From the NCBI GenBank assembly GCA_020445245.1, contig JAGRHB010000055.1, positions 1 through 9,061 on the forward strand: a DNA stretch of 9,061 nucleotides, read 5' to 3'. This document shows positions 1-5,699 of this stretch, in pieces. The stretch comes from Gammaproteobacteria bacterium. GTDB taxonomy: Bacteria > Pseudomonadota > Gammaproteobacteria > Chromatiales > Sedimenticolaceae. The notes under the pieces were generated by a model. The model did not search any database, was not told the DNA's origin, and was given only the letters and a program-made list of their open reading frames with translations. Within the stretch, counting starts at the first letter, position 1; each line of letters opens with the position of its first letter. A program made the position numbers and the translations under genes.

Positions 1-20
1 GACGTACCTCGGCCTGAGGA

Positions 21-49
21 GAGGGCGCTGCGGCGCCCTCTTTTCGTTT
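21..49 (+). terminator. Rho-independent terminator of an off-window upstream gene
   Basis: A perfect 8 bp stem, GAGGGCGC at 21-28 and GCGCCCTC at 33-40, closes a TGCG tetraloop and is followed by TTTTCGTTT. It ends transcription entering from the left. A TGA at 15-17 could be the stop codon of that gene, but too little of it is visible to say. The hairpin core recurs almost unchanged after the OmpA-like gene at 915-946. Confidence 0.85.
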
Positions 50-257
50 CTCGGGTCGATATGGTGGGCGTGGGCACCAGCAGGTCGCGTCGTTCGACGT
101 CGATCTTTTCAGCCAGCCTGGTCCGGGCATCTGGCACTATCTGGATTCAGCAGAATCATCTAAAATGCGGCAGATATACGCGATCGATGCAGCGACCCCA
201 TTCATCGGCTCCCCGAGCCATCCGGCCCATTCATTTATCCATATTAAGGAATCCCTC

Positions 258-893
258 ATGACAAAACTCAACAAGGTCCTGGTCGCAGTCCTTTTCGGTG
301 TCCAAGCAGCATTCGCGAGCACGGCGATGGCAGAGGACATGGTCAATAACTATGTGGAGTCACCGTCCGGCAGTGTCGTTACCAATCCGTATGGCGAGTG
401 CTGGCGCACACCTTACCAGGACACCGCTGAGAAGCTCGAAGAGTGTGGTTACGCGAAGCCGAAATCGATGTCGGTCGAAGTGGTTGCAACCCCGACGGCG
501 GCCACGATAACTGCCAAGGTCATGGAGGAGATCACTATCGCCGCCAGCATGCTGTTCGCGTTCGACAGCGCGGAACTCTCCGATGATGCGAAGGCCGTGA
601 TCGACGAGCGCATTCAGAGCCTGAAAGGTGGCGCCAAGCTGACATCGGTGATGCGCGTGGAAGGTCACACTGACAGCACCGGGCCCGCCGAATACAACAT
701 GGGACTGTCGCAGCGTCGCGCACAGGCCGTTGCGGACTATATCGTCAGCAACAGTATGAAGCTGCAGGCAACGGACATAGAGGTTGTCGGCAAGGGTGAG
801 TCCGACCCGGTGGCGTCAAATGATACCCGTGAAGGTCGTGCGCAGAACCGCCGCGTCGTGGTGCTGGCAGAAGGCCAGATGATCAAGAACTGA
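258..893 (+). CDS. Secreted OmpA-family protein with a peptidoglycan-binding C-terminal domain and no beta-barrel
   Basis: This 211 aa protein probably sits in the periplasm or outer membrane and tethers the envelope to peptidoglycan. Residues 1-25 form a signal peptide (K3/K6, hydrophobic core, cleavage after AMA, mature start EDM). A short linker carries an NPYGECWRTPYQDT motif and a second cysteine (C48, C63), which could form a disulfide. Residues ~92-208 are an OmpA C-terminal domain: LFAFDSAEL, then EGHTDSTGPAEYN and LSQRRAQAV. D139 and R154 have the 15-residue spacing of the diaminopimelate-contacting Asp/Arg pair known in this family. The usual eight-stranded barrel is absent, as in many small gammaproteobacterial OmpA-like proteins. 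The ATG at 258 is chosen because AAGGA lies 7 bases upstream and the signal peptide starts there; the frame is open from 165 but that extension does not look like protein. The gene stands alone between terminators. A TAAAAT at 161-166 is a possible -10, without a good -35. Confidence 0.93.
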   Translation: MTKLNKVLVAVLFGVQAAFASTAMAEDMVNNYVESPSGSVVTNPYGECWRTPYQDTAEKLEECGYAKPKSMSVEVVATPTAATITAKVMEEITIAASMLFAFDSAELSDDAKAVIDERIQSLKGGAKLTSVMRVEGHTDSTGPAEYNMGLSQRRAQAVADYIVSNSMKLQATDIEVVGKGESDPVASNDTREGRAQNRRVVVLAEGQMIKN

Positions 894-914
894 ACAACCG
901 GGTAATTGGTGTAC

Positions 915-946
915 AAAGGGCGCTGCGGCGCCCTTTTTCGTTTTTT
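915..946 (+). terminator. Rho-independent terminator of the OmpA-like gene
   Basis: A perfect 9 bp stem, AAAGGGCGC at 915-923 and GCGCCCTTT at 928-936, closes a TGCG loop and is followed by TTCGTTTTTT. It lies 21 bases after the OmpA-like stop codon and 10 bases before the stop of the convergent usp gene. On the minus strand the hairpin ends in only a short T run, so it should act mainly on the plus-strand transcript. Confidence 0.92.
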
Positions 947-956
947 GCGTCCTGGT

Positions 957-1811
957 TCAGAGGATGGGAACCGACAGCAGCGGGATATTCAGTTCACGCA
1001 AGACGCGGTCGTTGCGGTTGCCGCGCATGCGTGCCATGGGACTGAGCGGGCTACGCACATTCAACACCAGCAGATCAGCCCCGAACTCGCGGGCAGTTTC
1101 GATGATGGTTTTCGTCGGTTCTCCACTCCGCCGTTCCTGGTGCCATGTCTGACCGGGTGCCTGCGGCAGCAGAATATCCTGTCCGGCGCCCGTGTCCGTG
1201 GTCTGCAGCCAGAGAATCTGCATGTCCGCATCGCCGCTGAACGCCGGCAGCCATTGTCTGAGGTAGGCCACTGCCGGACGCGGGTCATGGTCACTGTCCA
1301 GCGAGCACAGCACGCGCCTGAGTTGCGTCCTGCCGGTCGACGGGTCGACAAAGTTGCGGCCGTGCCGTGGGAGCATCAGCGTGTGGCTGTTGGTCAGGTA
1401 ACTGACGGTGTCGGCCACCGACGGATTCAGCATGCGCGCCAGGCCGGTGCGGCCCTCGGTCGCCATCACCAGGAGGTCAGTCGGGTGCTTGCGCAGGTAG
1501 TCGGTGATGCCCTGGCGCGGGTCATCGTCGCGTATCGACATCTTGGCAACAACGACGTTCAGCATCTCGGCAACCGCTGAGCGCGGTGCGTCGACCGGCA
1601 GTAGGCCCCAGCCGGCGAGGGTCTCGCGCACGCCGGGAAACTTGTGCCATGGCACCGCATCGCGGCTCTCCGAGCCGGTATGCAGCACGGTCAGACGTGC
1701 CTGCCGTGCAACGGCGATGGCGAGCGCATGATAGAAAGCGCGTTCACTCTCCAGGCTGAAGTCTGTGGTAACGATGATCCTGGGCGTGATCTGCTGTGAT
1801 GATTCGGGCAC
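957..1811 (-). CDS. Universal stress protein, tandem UspA-domain type
   Basis: This 284 aa protein is a fusion of two UspA folds (single-domain members are ~140-150 aa). Domain 1 runs from about residue 11 (RIIVTTDFSLESERAF, with the typical early Asp D17) to residue 148. Domain 2 runs from about 165 (LRRVLCSLDSDHDP) to the end (ADLLVLNVRSPLSPMARM ... IPLLSVP). In ATP-binding members the fold carries G-x2-G-(x)-G-S/T. Here the first half is present (G120-R-T-G123), but the GS that should follow reads P130-S131, and domain 2 lacks the glycine pattern, so nucleotide binding is doubtful. No signal peptide or membrane segment is seen, so it is probably cytoplasmic. The start is a GTG with AAAAGGA 7 bases upstream (1819-1825). 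It is transcribed away from the CPCC gene and converges on the OmpA-like gene. The exact stress it serves cannot be read from the sequence. Confidence 0.92.
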   Translation of the reverse strand: MPESSQQITPRIIVTTDFSLESERAFYHALAIAVARQARLTVLHTGSESRDAVPWHKFPGVRETLAGWGLLPVDAPRSAVAEMLNVVVAKMSIRDDDPRQGITDYLRKHPTDLLVMATEGRTGLARMLNPSVADTVSYLTNSHTLMLPRHGRNFVDPSTGRTQLRRVLCSLDSDHDPRPAVAYLRQWLPAFSGDADMQILWLQTTDTGAGQDILLPQAPGQTWHQERRSGEPTKTIIETAREFGADLLVLNVRSPLSPMARMRGNRNDRVLRELNIPLLSVPIL

Positions 1812-1882
1812 GTCGTCGTCCTTTTCCTGGTGCGGTCAGTCTACCCGTTTGTGGCTTCGCGGTACCCGTCGATCCGGGGGAA

Positions 1883-1914
1883 GTGAGGTCGCTCACGCGG
1901 CATTGACATATAGT
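1883..1914 (+). promoter_or_regulatory. Candidate promoter and operator-like dyad upstream of the CPCC gene
   Basis: In the 131 bp between the divergent usp and CPCC genes, a perfect 5 bp dyad GTGAG-GTCG-CTCAC (1883-1896) lies just before TTGACA (1903-1908, perfect -35 hexamer) and TATAGT (1909-1914, 5 of 6 to the -10 consensus). The two hexamers are adjacent, so they cannot act together. Either TATAGT is a -10 with a weak -35 (start near 1921), or TTGACA pairs with the poor TGCGAT at 1925-1930. The dyad could be a repressor or activator site shared with usp. This is inference from motif shape only. Confidence 0.35.
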
Positions 1915-1942
1915 AAGCGTGCGATGCGATTCGGGAGTGCCT

Positions 1943-2335
1943 GTGTATTCGAACAAGTTTCCCTGCCCCTGCTGCGGCCACAGGGTGTACGACCATCAAC
2001 CCGGGTTTCACCAGTTGTGCCCGATCTGCGGTTGGGAGGACAGTCTCGACCAGTTGCGTTTTCCGAACATGCCGGGCAGTGCGAATCACGTGAGCCTGGT
2101 CGAGGCACAAAAGAACTACCTCGCCCATGGTTCTGCGGAGCGCCGCAAGCGCGGCCAGACACGCAGCCCGTTCGACGATGAGCCGCGCGACGAGCAATGG
2201 CGACCTGTTGATGTGCTGCGTGACAACATCGAGGAACCGCAGCGGGGTGAGAGTTATGCCGACTCTTACCCCTACGCGGATACCACGGTGCTTTACTATT
2301 GGCGTTCGACCTACTGGCGACGCATCGTCGGCTGA
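1943..2335 (+). CDS. Cysteine-rich CPCC-domain protein (zinc-ribbon-like), with C-terminal extension
   Basis: The N-terminal ~65 residues match the Cys-rich CPCC family: CPCCG at residues 8-12, a CPICGWED motif at 26-33, and then a NHVSLVEAQKNYLAHG stretch that is characteristic of it. The pairs C8/C11 and C26/C29 form two CxxC knuckles that could bind zinc. The family has no settled biochemical role; members occur singly or near toxin-type genes, and no toxin is seen here. The last ~65 residues (from AERRKRGQ to YYWRSTYWRRIVG) are charged and then aromatic, and are longer than the core domain needs. The frame is open from a GTG at 1919 and has another GTG at 1937. GTG 1943 is preferred because GGGAG (1933-1937) lies 5 bases upstream and the protein then starts MYSNKFPCPCCG. 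It ends 9 bases before the convergent srkA stop. Confidence 0.82.
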   Translation: MYSNKFPCPCCGHRVYDHQPGFHQLCPICGWEDSLDQLRFPNMPGSANHVSLVEAQKNYLAHGSAERRKRGQTRSPFDDEPRDEQWRPVDVLRDNIEEPQRGESYADSYPYADTTVLYYWRSTYWRRIVG

Positions 2336-2348
2336 GAGAGCCGCTCAG
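2329..2348. other. Hairpin(s) across the converging stop codons of the CPCC gene and srkA
   Basis: Two alternative 5 bp stems overlap here: CGGCT/AGCCG (2329-2333 with 2339-2343) and CTGAG/CTCAG (2332-2336 with 2344-2348). The second places the TGA of the plus gene and the complement of the TGA of the minus gene in opposite arms. No T run follows on either strand, so at best this is a weak bidirectional terminator or mRNA 3' end. Confidence 0.35.
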
Positions 2349-3322
2349 TACAGGACCAGCGGCGGCTGATGCAGTTCTTCCCACTGGTGCTGAAGATCGG
2401 CGACGTGCTGTGTCCAGTAGTGGACCGATTCGGCCCACGGGAAGGCGGCCGGGAAGGCGGGATCGGACCAGCGCCTGGCCAGCCAGCCGCTGAAGTGCAG
2501 TATGCGCAGCCCGCGCAGCGGTTCGATCAATGCCAACTCGCGCCGATCGAAATCGTGGAACATCTCGTAGCCTTCGAGCATCGCGCTGAGCTGGATGGTC
2601 CGCTCGCCACGGTCTCCGTGTAACAGCATCCACAGGTCCTGCACCGCCGGACCGTTGCGGCAGTCGTCAAGATCAACAAAGTGTGGCCCCTCGTCAGTCC
2701 ACAGAATATTGCCGTGATGACAGTCACCGTGCAGGCGCAGCGTGCGGGGTGCGGTGTGCGTGAACGCCTGCTCGATCGCCTCCAGCAGGCGCATGCTGAC
2801 CTCGGCATAACCGGCCTGCTCGTGTGCCGGCAGCAACGGGCTTTGCAGCACCTGCTCGCGTGCGGTCCACCCCATGTCGGCCACGTTCAGGCTGGGGCGA
2901 TGCTCGAACAACCGGGCCTGCCCGGCGAGATGGATGCGTCCTATGAAACGACCGATCCACTCCAGCTGATCCAGGTCGCCGGCCTCGGGGGCGCGTCCGC
3001 CGCGCCGCGGGAACAGCGCGAAACGAAAGCCTTCGTGGTGGAACAGTGTGACCCCGTCGCCGCGCTGCCAGGGTGCGACGACCGGTATCTCGTCGGCCGC
3101 CAGTTCGGTGGCGAAGCGGTGTTCCTCGATGATCGCGGCGTCGTTCCAGCGCTGCGGTCGATAGAACTTCGCGACCATCGGTGCCCGATCGTCCATGCCG
3201 ACCTGGAACACGCGGTTTTCGTAGCTGTTGAGCGTCAACAGGTGGCCGTCGGGGACCATGCCGGTGCTGGCAACCGCATCGAGTATGAGATCGGGCGCCA
3301 GGCGCTCGTAGGGGTGCGTCAA
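2345..3322 (-). CDS. srkA: Stress response serine/threonine protein kinase SrkA (YihE/RdoA)
   Basis: This 325 aa cytoplasmic kinase of the aminoglycoside-phosphotransferase fold is nearly the length of E. coli SrkA (328 aa), which counters stress-induced death and is co-transcribed with dsbA there. Visible landmarks: LNSYENRVFQ glycine-loop-like strand (31-40), VAKFYRP with ATP-contacting K52, EEHRFATELAADEIPV, the catalytic loop HGDCHHGNILW with D200 and N205, the metal-binding VDLDD with D217, and GPAVQDLWMLL (224-234). The C terminus ADPAF-like ... FPWAE ... YWTQ and PPLVLY also fits. The start is a TTG at 3322, whose last two bases overlap the glutaredoxin TGA (TTGA). It is the only usable initiation codon between an in-frame TAG just upstream and the conserved LAPDLILDA region, and it has no clear Shine-Dalgarno, so translation probably depends on coupling to the upstream gene. 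It is the last gene of the purC operon. Confidence 0.95.
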   Translation of the reverse strand: MTHPYERLAPDLILDAVASTGMVPDGHLLTLNSYENRVFQVGMDDRAPMVAKFYRPQRWNDAAIIEEHRFATELAADEIPVVAPWQRGDGVTLFHHEGFRFALFPRRGGRAPEAGDLDQLEWIGRFIGRIHLAGQARLFEHRPSLNVADMGWTAREQVLQSPLLPAHEQAGYAEVSMRLLEAIEQAFTHTAPRTLRLHGDCHHGNILWTDEGPHFVDLDDCRNGPAVQDLWMLLHGDRGERTIQLSAMLEGYEMFHDFDRRELALIEPLRGLRILHFSGWLARRWSDPAFPAAFPWAESVHYWTQHVADLQHQWEELHQPPLVLY

Positions 3323-3567
3323 GTGTCGGCCGTTCTATTCAACAGCGCATCGAGACGCGGGCGGTCGAAACCGTCGACCCGGGTGTCGCCGATCAGGATG
3401 ACCGGAACCCCGCGTGCGCCAAAACGCGCAAACGCCTTCTGCGCCCGGGTATTCTGCTCCACGTCGAATTCCTGGAAGCGCAGTCCCCGGTGCTGAAAGT
3501 ACTGCTTCGCGCGGCGGCAATGCGGGCAGTTGCGGGTGGTGTAGAGGGTGATGCGCGGTGCGTTCAT
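3319..3567 (-). CDS. Small glutaredoxin-like thiol oxidoreductase with CPHC active site
   Basis: This 82 aa single thioredoxin-fold protein has the length of a bacterial glutaredoxin. It contains the beta strand ITLYTT (6-11), active site C14-P-H-C17, the GVPVILIG strand with the cis-proline P55, and the VDGFDRPRLDALL end that matches the C-terminal glutathione-site region (DGFD 65-68). No signal peptide is present, so it should reduce disulfides or mixed disulfides in the cytoplasm. CPHC is the active-site dipeptide of DsbA rather than the CPYC of classical glutaredoxins, but CPHC is also common in small glutaredoxin-family proteins. The ATG at 3565-3567 follows purC by 21 bases without an evident Shine-Dalgarno, and its stop overlaps the srkA start by 4 bases. 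Redox partner and substrate are unknown. NrdH-like function is an alternative, but no ribonucleotide reductase gene is nearby. Confidence 0.9.
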   Translation of the reverse strand: MNAPRITLYTTRNCPHCRRAKQYFQHRGLRFQEFDVEQNTRAQKAFARFGARGVPVILIGDTRVDGFDRPRLDALLNRTADT

Positions 3568-3588
3568 GGTGTATTGCGGGCGGATTGC

Positions 3589-4473
3589 TCAGTGGCCTGT
3601 CAGCCGCGTCTCCGCCTCACGGTATTTCGCCGCCGTTCTGTCGATAATGTCCTGTGGCAGCATCGGGCCGGGTGGGGTCTTGTCCCAGTCCAGCGTTTCC
3701 AGATAGTCGCGCACGAACTGCTTGTCGAAACTCGGCGGGCTGGAACCCGGCTGGTATTGATCGGCCGGCCAGAAGCGCGACGAGTCCGGGGTCAGTATTT
3801 CGTCGATCAGGTGCAGTCTGCCATCGGCATCGACGCCAAACTCGAACTTGGTGTCGGCGATGATGATCCCGCGCTCCAGCGCAAAGGCGGCGCACTCGCT
3901 GTAGATACGCAATGCAGTGTCGCGTACCTGGGCCGCGAGGTCCGGTCCGAGCAGCGCCACGGTGCGCTCGAAGTCGATATTCTCGTCGTGGGCGCCGGCC
4001 TCCGCCTTGGTCGAAGGTGTGAAGATCGGATGCGGCAGACGGTCGGCCATGCGCAGGCCCGGTGGCAGACCGATGCCGCAGACGCCACCGGTCGCCTGGT
4101 AGTCCTTCCAGCCCGAGCCGATCAGGTATCCGCGGACGATCGCCTCGACCGGCAGTGGCTTGAGCTTTTTCACGACGATTGCGCGTTCACCCAGTGCGGC
4201 ACGTTCTGCCGGGTCACGGACGACCTCTGACAGCGGGCGATCACTCAGATGATTGGGGATGATGTCGCGTGTGCGGGCAAACCAGAAGTTGGCCACCCGG
4301 GTCAGTACCTCGCCTTTGCCCGGGATCGGTTGTGGCAGGACGACATCGAATGCCGACAGGCGGTCGGTAGCCACGATCAGCAGATGATCCGCGTCGACCT
4401 CGTAGACATCGCGGACCTTGCCCCGATTGATCAGCGTCAGGCCGGACAGTGCGGAGTGGTGCAGGGCATTCAT
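3589..4473 (-). CDS. purC: Phosphoribosylaminoimidazole-succinocarboxamide synthase (SAICAR synthetase)
   Basis: PurC joins aspartate to CAIR using ATP, giving SAICAR in de novo purine synthesis. At 294 aa it is the long form, ~50-60 residues more than the ~237 aa E. coli type and closer to the yeast Ade1 type. Family signatures are all visible: [10 protein letters not shown] (17-26), [83 protein letters not shown] and [15 protein letters not shown]. The frame extends to a TTG at 4503, but ATG 4473 is chosen because a likely -10 box lies at 4503-4508, which puts the upstream codon before the transcript start. A run of AAGC/GAGC tetramers (about 4474-4490) fills the leader in place of a recognisable Shine-Dalgarno. 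It heads an operon with the glutaredoxin-like gene and srkA. No PurR-like operator was recognised. Confidence 0.97.
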   Translation of the reverse strand: MNALHHSALSGLTLINRGKVRDVYEVDADHLLIVATDRLSAFDVVLPQPIPGKGEVLTRVANFWFARTRDIIPNHLSDRPLSEVVRDPAERAALGERAIVVKKLKPLPVEAIVRGYLIGSGWKDYQATGGVCGIGLPPGLRMADRLPHPIFTPSTKAEAGAHDENIDFERTVALLGPDLAAQVRDTALRIYSECAAFALERGIIIADTKFEFGVDADGRLHLIDEILTPDSSRFWPADQYQPGSSPPSFDKQFVRDYLETLDWDKTPPGPMLPQDIIDRTAAKYREAETRLTGH

Positions 4474-4502
4474 TGCTTGCTCGCTTGCTTGGGAACCGCG
4501 CA

Positions 4503-4532
4503 AGTATAGCGTCGCGCCCGTCTTGGTGGCAT
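4503..4532 (-). promoter_or_regulatory. Candidate sigma70 promoter of the purC-grx-srkA operon
   Basis: Reading the minus strand, TATACT (4508-4503, 5 of 6 to consensus) is preceded by an 18-base spacer and ATGCCA (4532-4527, 4 of 6). Transcription would start near 4496, giving a leader of roughly 25 bases before the purC ATG. Confidence 0.5.
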
Positions 4533-4570
4533 CTTTACGGCTGGGTCAACTGCGAGAGCCATGTGTCCAC

Positions 4571-5014
4571 GTGAACAAGCCGGATCTGACTGATCAGCCT
4601 TTTCTCAGCGCGTTTCGCGGCAGCTTCACCTCGGCGCTGCGCTGGCCCCAGTTGGATGCGCTGTGGGACAAAGTGCGAGCCACGCCGCAGGGGTGGTTCA
4701 TCTATGCCATCGGTGAGCGGGTGCCGGTGGCTGCCGCGGAACCCACGGACCTGCTGCAATTCGTCGACGAGATCGATGAGCTGCTGCGTCGCGAACACGA
4801 CGAGGACTACTGTGGCATCGTCTATGCCGATGACCCGAAGGCCCCGTCGATGGTCAAGATCTATGATCCCCACAACCTCGGTGTCTCGTGCGGCTACAGC
4901 AACAATCCGCCCCTGCCGGGCTGGGTGCTGAGCCGAATTCCCCCGGTAGACCTCGAAGCGACGCGCCAGACCGCAGCGCGCCGGCGGTGGTGGCAACGCC
5001 TGTTCCCGGGTTAG
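4571..5014 (+). CDS. Conserved hypothetical protein, 147 aa
   Basis: I recognise this as a conserved proteobacterial type but know no function for it. The body is acidic and probably soluble, without signal peptide or membrane segment. Likely conserved blocks are DLTDQPFLSAFRGSFTSALRW (5-25), GWFIYAIGE (41-49), an EIDELLRREHDEDYCGIVYADD stretch (67-88), KIYDPHNLGVSCGYSNNPPLPGW (96-118) and a basic, tryptophan-rich tail RRRWWQRLFPG. C81 and C107 sit inside these blocks. The GTG at 4571 is preferred because the protein then starts MNKPDLTDQPF, immediately before the first block; the ribosome site is poor (GAGAG, 12 bases upstream). The open frame reaches back into purC on the other strand, and that part is not credible protein. 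It diverges from purC across 97 bases and ends 145 bases before the antitoxin-like gene. Confidence 0.85.
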   Translation: MNKPDLTDQPFLSAFRGSFTSALRWPQLDALWDKVRATPQGWFIYAIGERVPVAAAEPTDLLQFVDEIDELLRREHDEDYCGIVYADDPKAPSMVKIYDPHNLGVSCGYSNNPPLPGWVLSRIPPVDLEATRQTAARRRWWQRLFPG

Positions 5015-5050
5015 CCGACCGCAATAGCCGCTGCCGTTGCAGGGTATGGG

Positions 5051-5076
5051 CGATATCGGGTGGGTGCTAATATCCG
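5051..5076 (+). promoter_or_regulatory. Candidate extended -10 promoter of the antitoxin-like gene
   Basis: TG-C-TAATAT (5065-5073) matches the extended -10 pattern TGnTATAAT at all but two positions. No good -35 is present, which is tolerable for this class. Just upstream is the 8 bp palindrome CGATATCG (5051-5058), and ATATCGG/ATATCCG repeats at 5053 and 5070. Transcription would start near 5080, leaving an ~80-base leader. Confidence 0.35.
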
Positions 5077-5159
5077 ACCAAATCACAGGGTTTCGGCGCG
5101 TGCGCCGCAACACCCCCCACCCGTCAACGTGGCCGATCGGGCACACCCGGAGCAGCAGC

Positions 5160-5591
5160 ATGAGCGATACCAGCCAGAGACAGGCCCTGAGCGACATCAC
5201 GCTCGCTGTGATGGGGCTGCTCGATTCCTGGAAACTCGAGACCCAGGAGATCCAGGCGGTGCTGTGCCTGCCCGAAACCATGCGGGTGCGCGCGCTCAAC
5301 AAGCTGCGTGAGGGGACCGACGTGCTGCCCGACAGCCCCGAGGTGCTGCGTCGTGCCGGTTACCTGTTGCGGATTTCCGAGGCCCTGCGCACCACCTATC
5401 CCCTCAATCCGCGGATGGCGGGGCGCTGGGTCCGCCAGGGCCACCGTCGGTTCGGTCGGCGTTCGCCGCTGTCGATCATCCTGCGCGACGGCGAAAGCGG
5501 CCTGATCGCCGTCCTTTCGGAACTCGATTGCACATTCTCCTGGGATCTGACCGGATCCCAGTCCATGGGCTATCGCCCGACCCAGTCCTGA
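5160..5591 (+). CDS. MbcA/ParS/Xre antitoxin-family protein without an adjacent toxin
   Basis: This 143 aa protein has the layout of the Xre/MbcA/ParS antitoxins. An N-terminal helical, helix-turn-helix-like region (about 10-65) contains AVMGLLDSWKL, EIQAVLCLP and MRVRALNKLREGT. The C-terminal toxin-binding domain (DUF2384 type, about 66-125) contains SPEVLRRAGYLLRISEALRT, NPRMAGRWVRQGHRRFG, RSPLSIIL and GESGLIAVLSELD. In the usual systems the antitoxin neutralises an adjacent RES-domain toxin that degrades NAD, and represses its own operon. Here neither neighbour is a RES protein: upstream is a conserved hypothetical on the same strand, downstream an MCP. Solitary homologues of this kind are common in proteobacteria and may be stand-alone regulators, which is inference. 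ATG 5160 is chosen over the frame's earlier ATG at 5037 because CGGAG lies 7 bases upstream and the family similarity begins soon after. Confidence 0.85.
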   Translation: MSDTSQRQALSDITLAVMGLLDSWKLETQEIQAVLCLPETMRVRALNKLREGTDVLPDSPEVLRRAGYLLRISEALRTTYPLNPRMAGRWVRQGHRRFGRRSPLSIILRDGESGLIAVLSELDCTFSWDLTGSQSMGYRPTQS

Positions 5592-5659
5592 TCGAAGTTA
5601 AAAAGTCTCAAGGCCGAACCTGGCCGGTCGCTACCCTGCGTTAAGGGCCGCCAGAGCCC

Positions 5660-5677
5660 GCGCACATTTCCGTGCGC
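5660..5677 (+). other. Hairpin in the leader of the chemoreceptor gene
   Basis: GCGCAC (5660-5665) and GTGCGC (5672-5677) form a perfect 6 bp GC-rich stem with an ATTTCC loop, 10 bases before the Shine-Dalgarno (5688-5692). No T run follows, so it is not a terminator. It may set mRNA stability or access of the ribosome, but it may also be incidental. The rest of the 108-base gap 5592-5699 shows no convincing promoter. Confidence 0.35.
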
Positions 5678-5699
5678 ATCAACGTTGGGTGAGACAGCA

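Noticed and set aside
165..257. N-terminal extension of the OmpA-like protein
   Set aside because: It would put 31 non-conserved residues before a clear signal peptide, and the AAGGA site fits the ATG at 258.
906..1580. 224-codon plus-strand open frame opposite usp
   Set aside because: It begins within a terminator and mirrors the usp coding sequence; no motif or ribosome site.
1893..2633. 246-codon minus-strand open frame over the CPCC gene and the end of srkA
   Set aside because: Arginine/alanine-rich shadow translation that crosses two supported genes in other frames.
2681..3496. 271-codon plus-strand open frame over srkA and the glutaredoxin-like gene
   Set aside because: It spans two well-identified genes on the other strand, shows no family signature, and has no ribosome site.
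4561..4563. ATG at 4561 as start of the conserved hypothetical protein
   Set aside because: It is in a different reading frame from the conserved protein and its nearest GAGAG is only 2 bases away.
5605..5628. Possible sigma28 (flagellar) promoter before the chemoreceptor
   Set aside because: TCAAG and GCCG elements exist but the spacing is 10 bases instead of ~15, and the -10 half reads GCCGGT rather than GCCGATAA.
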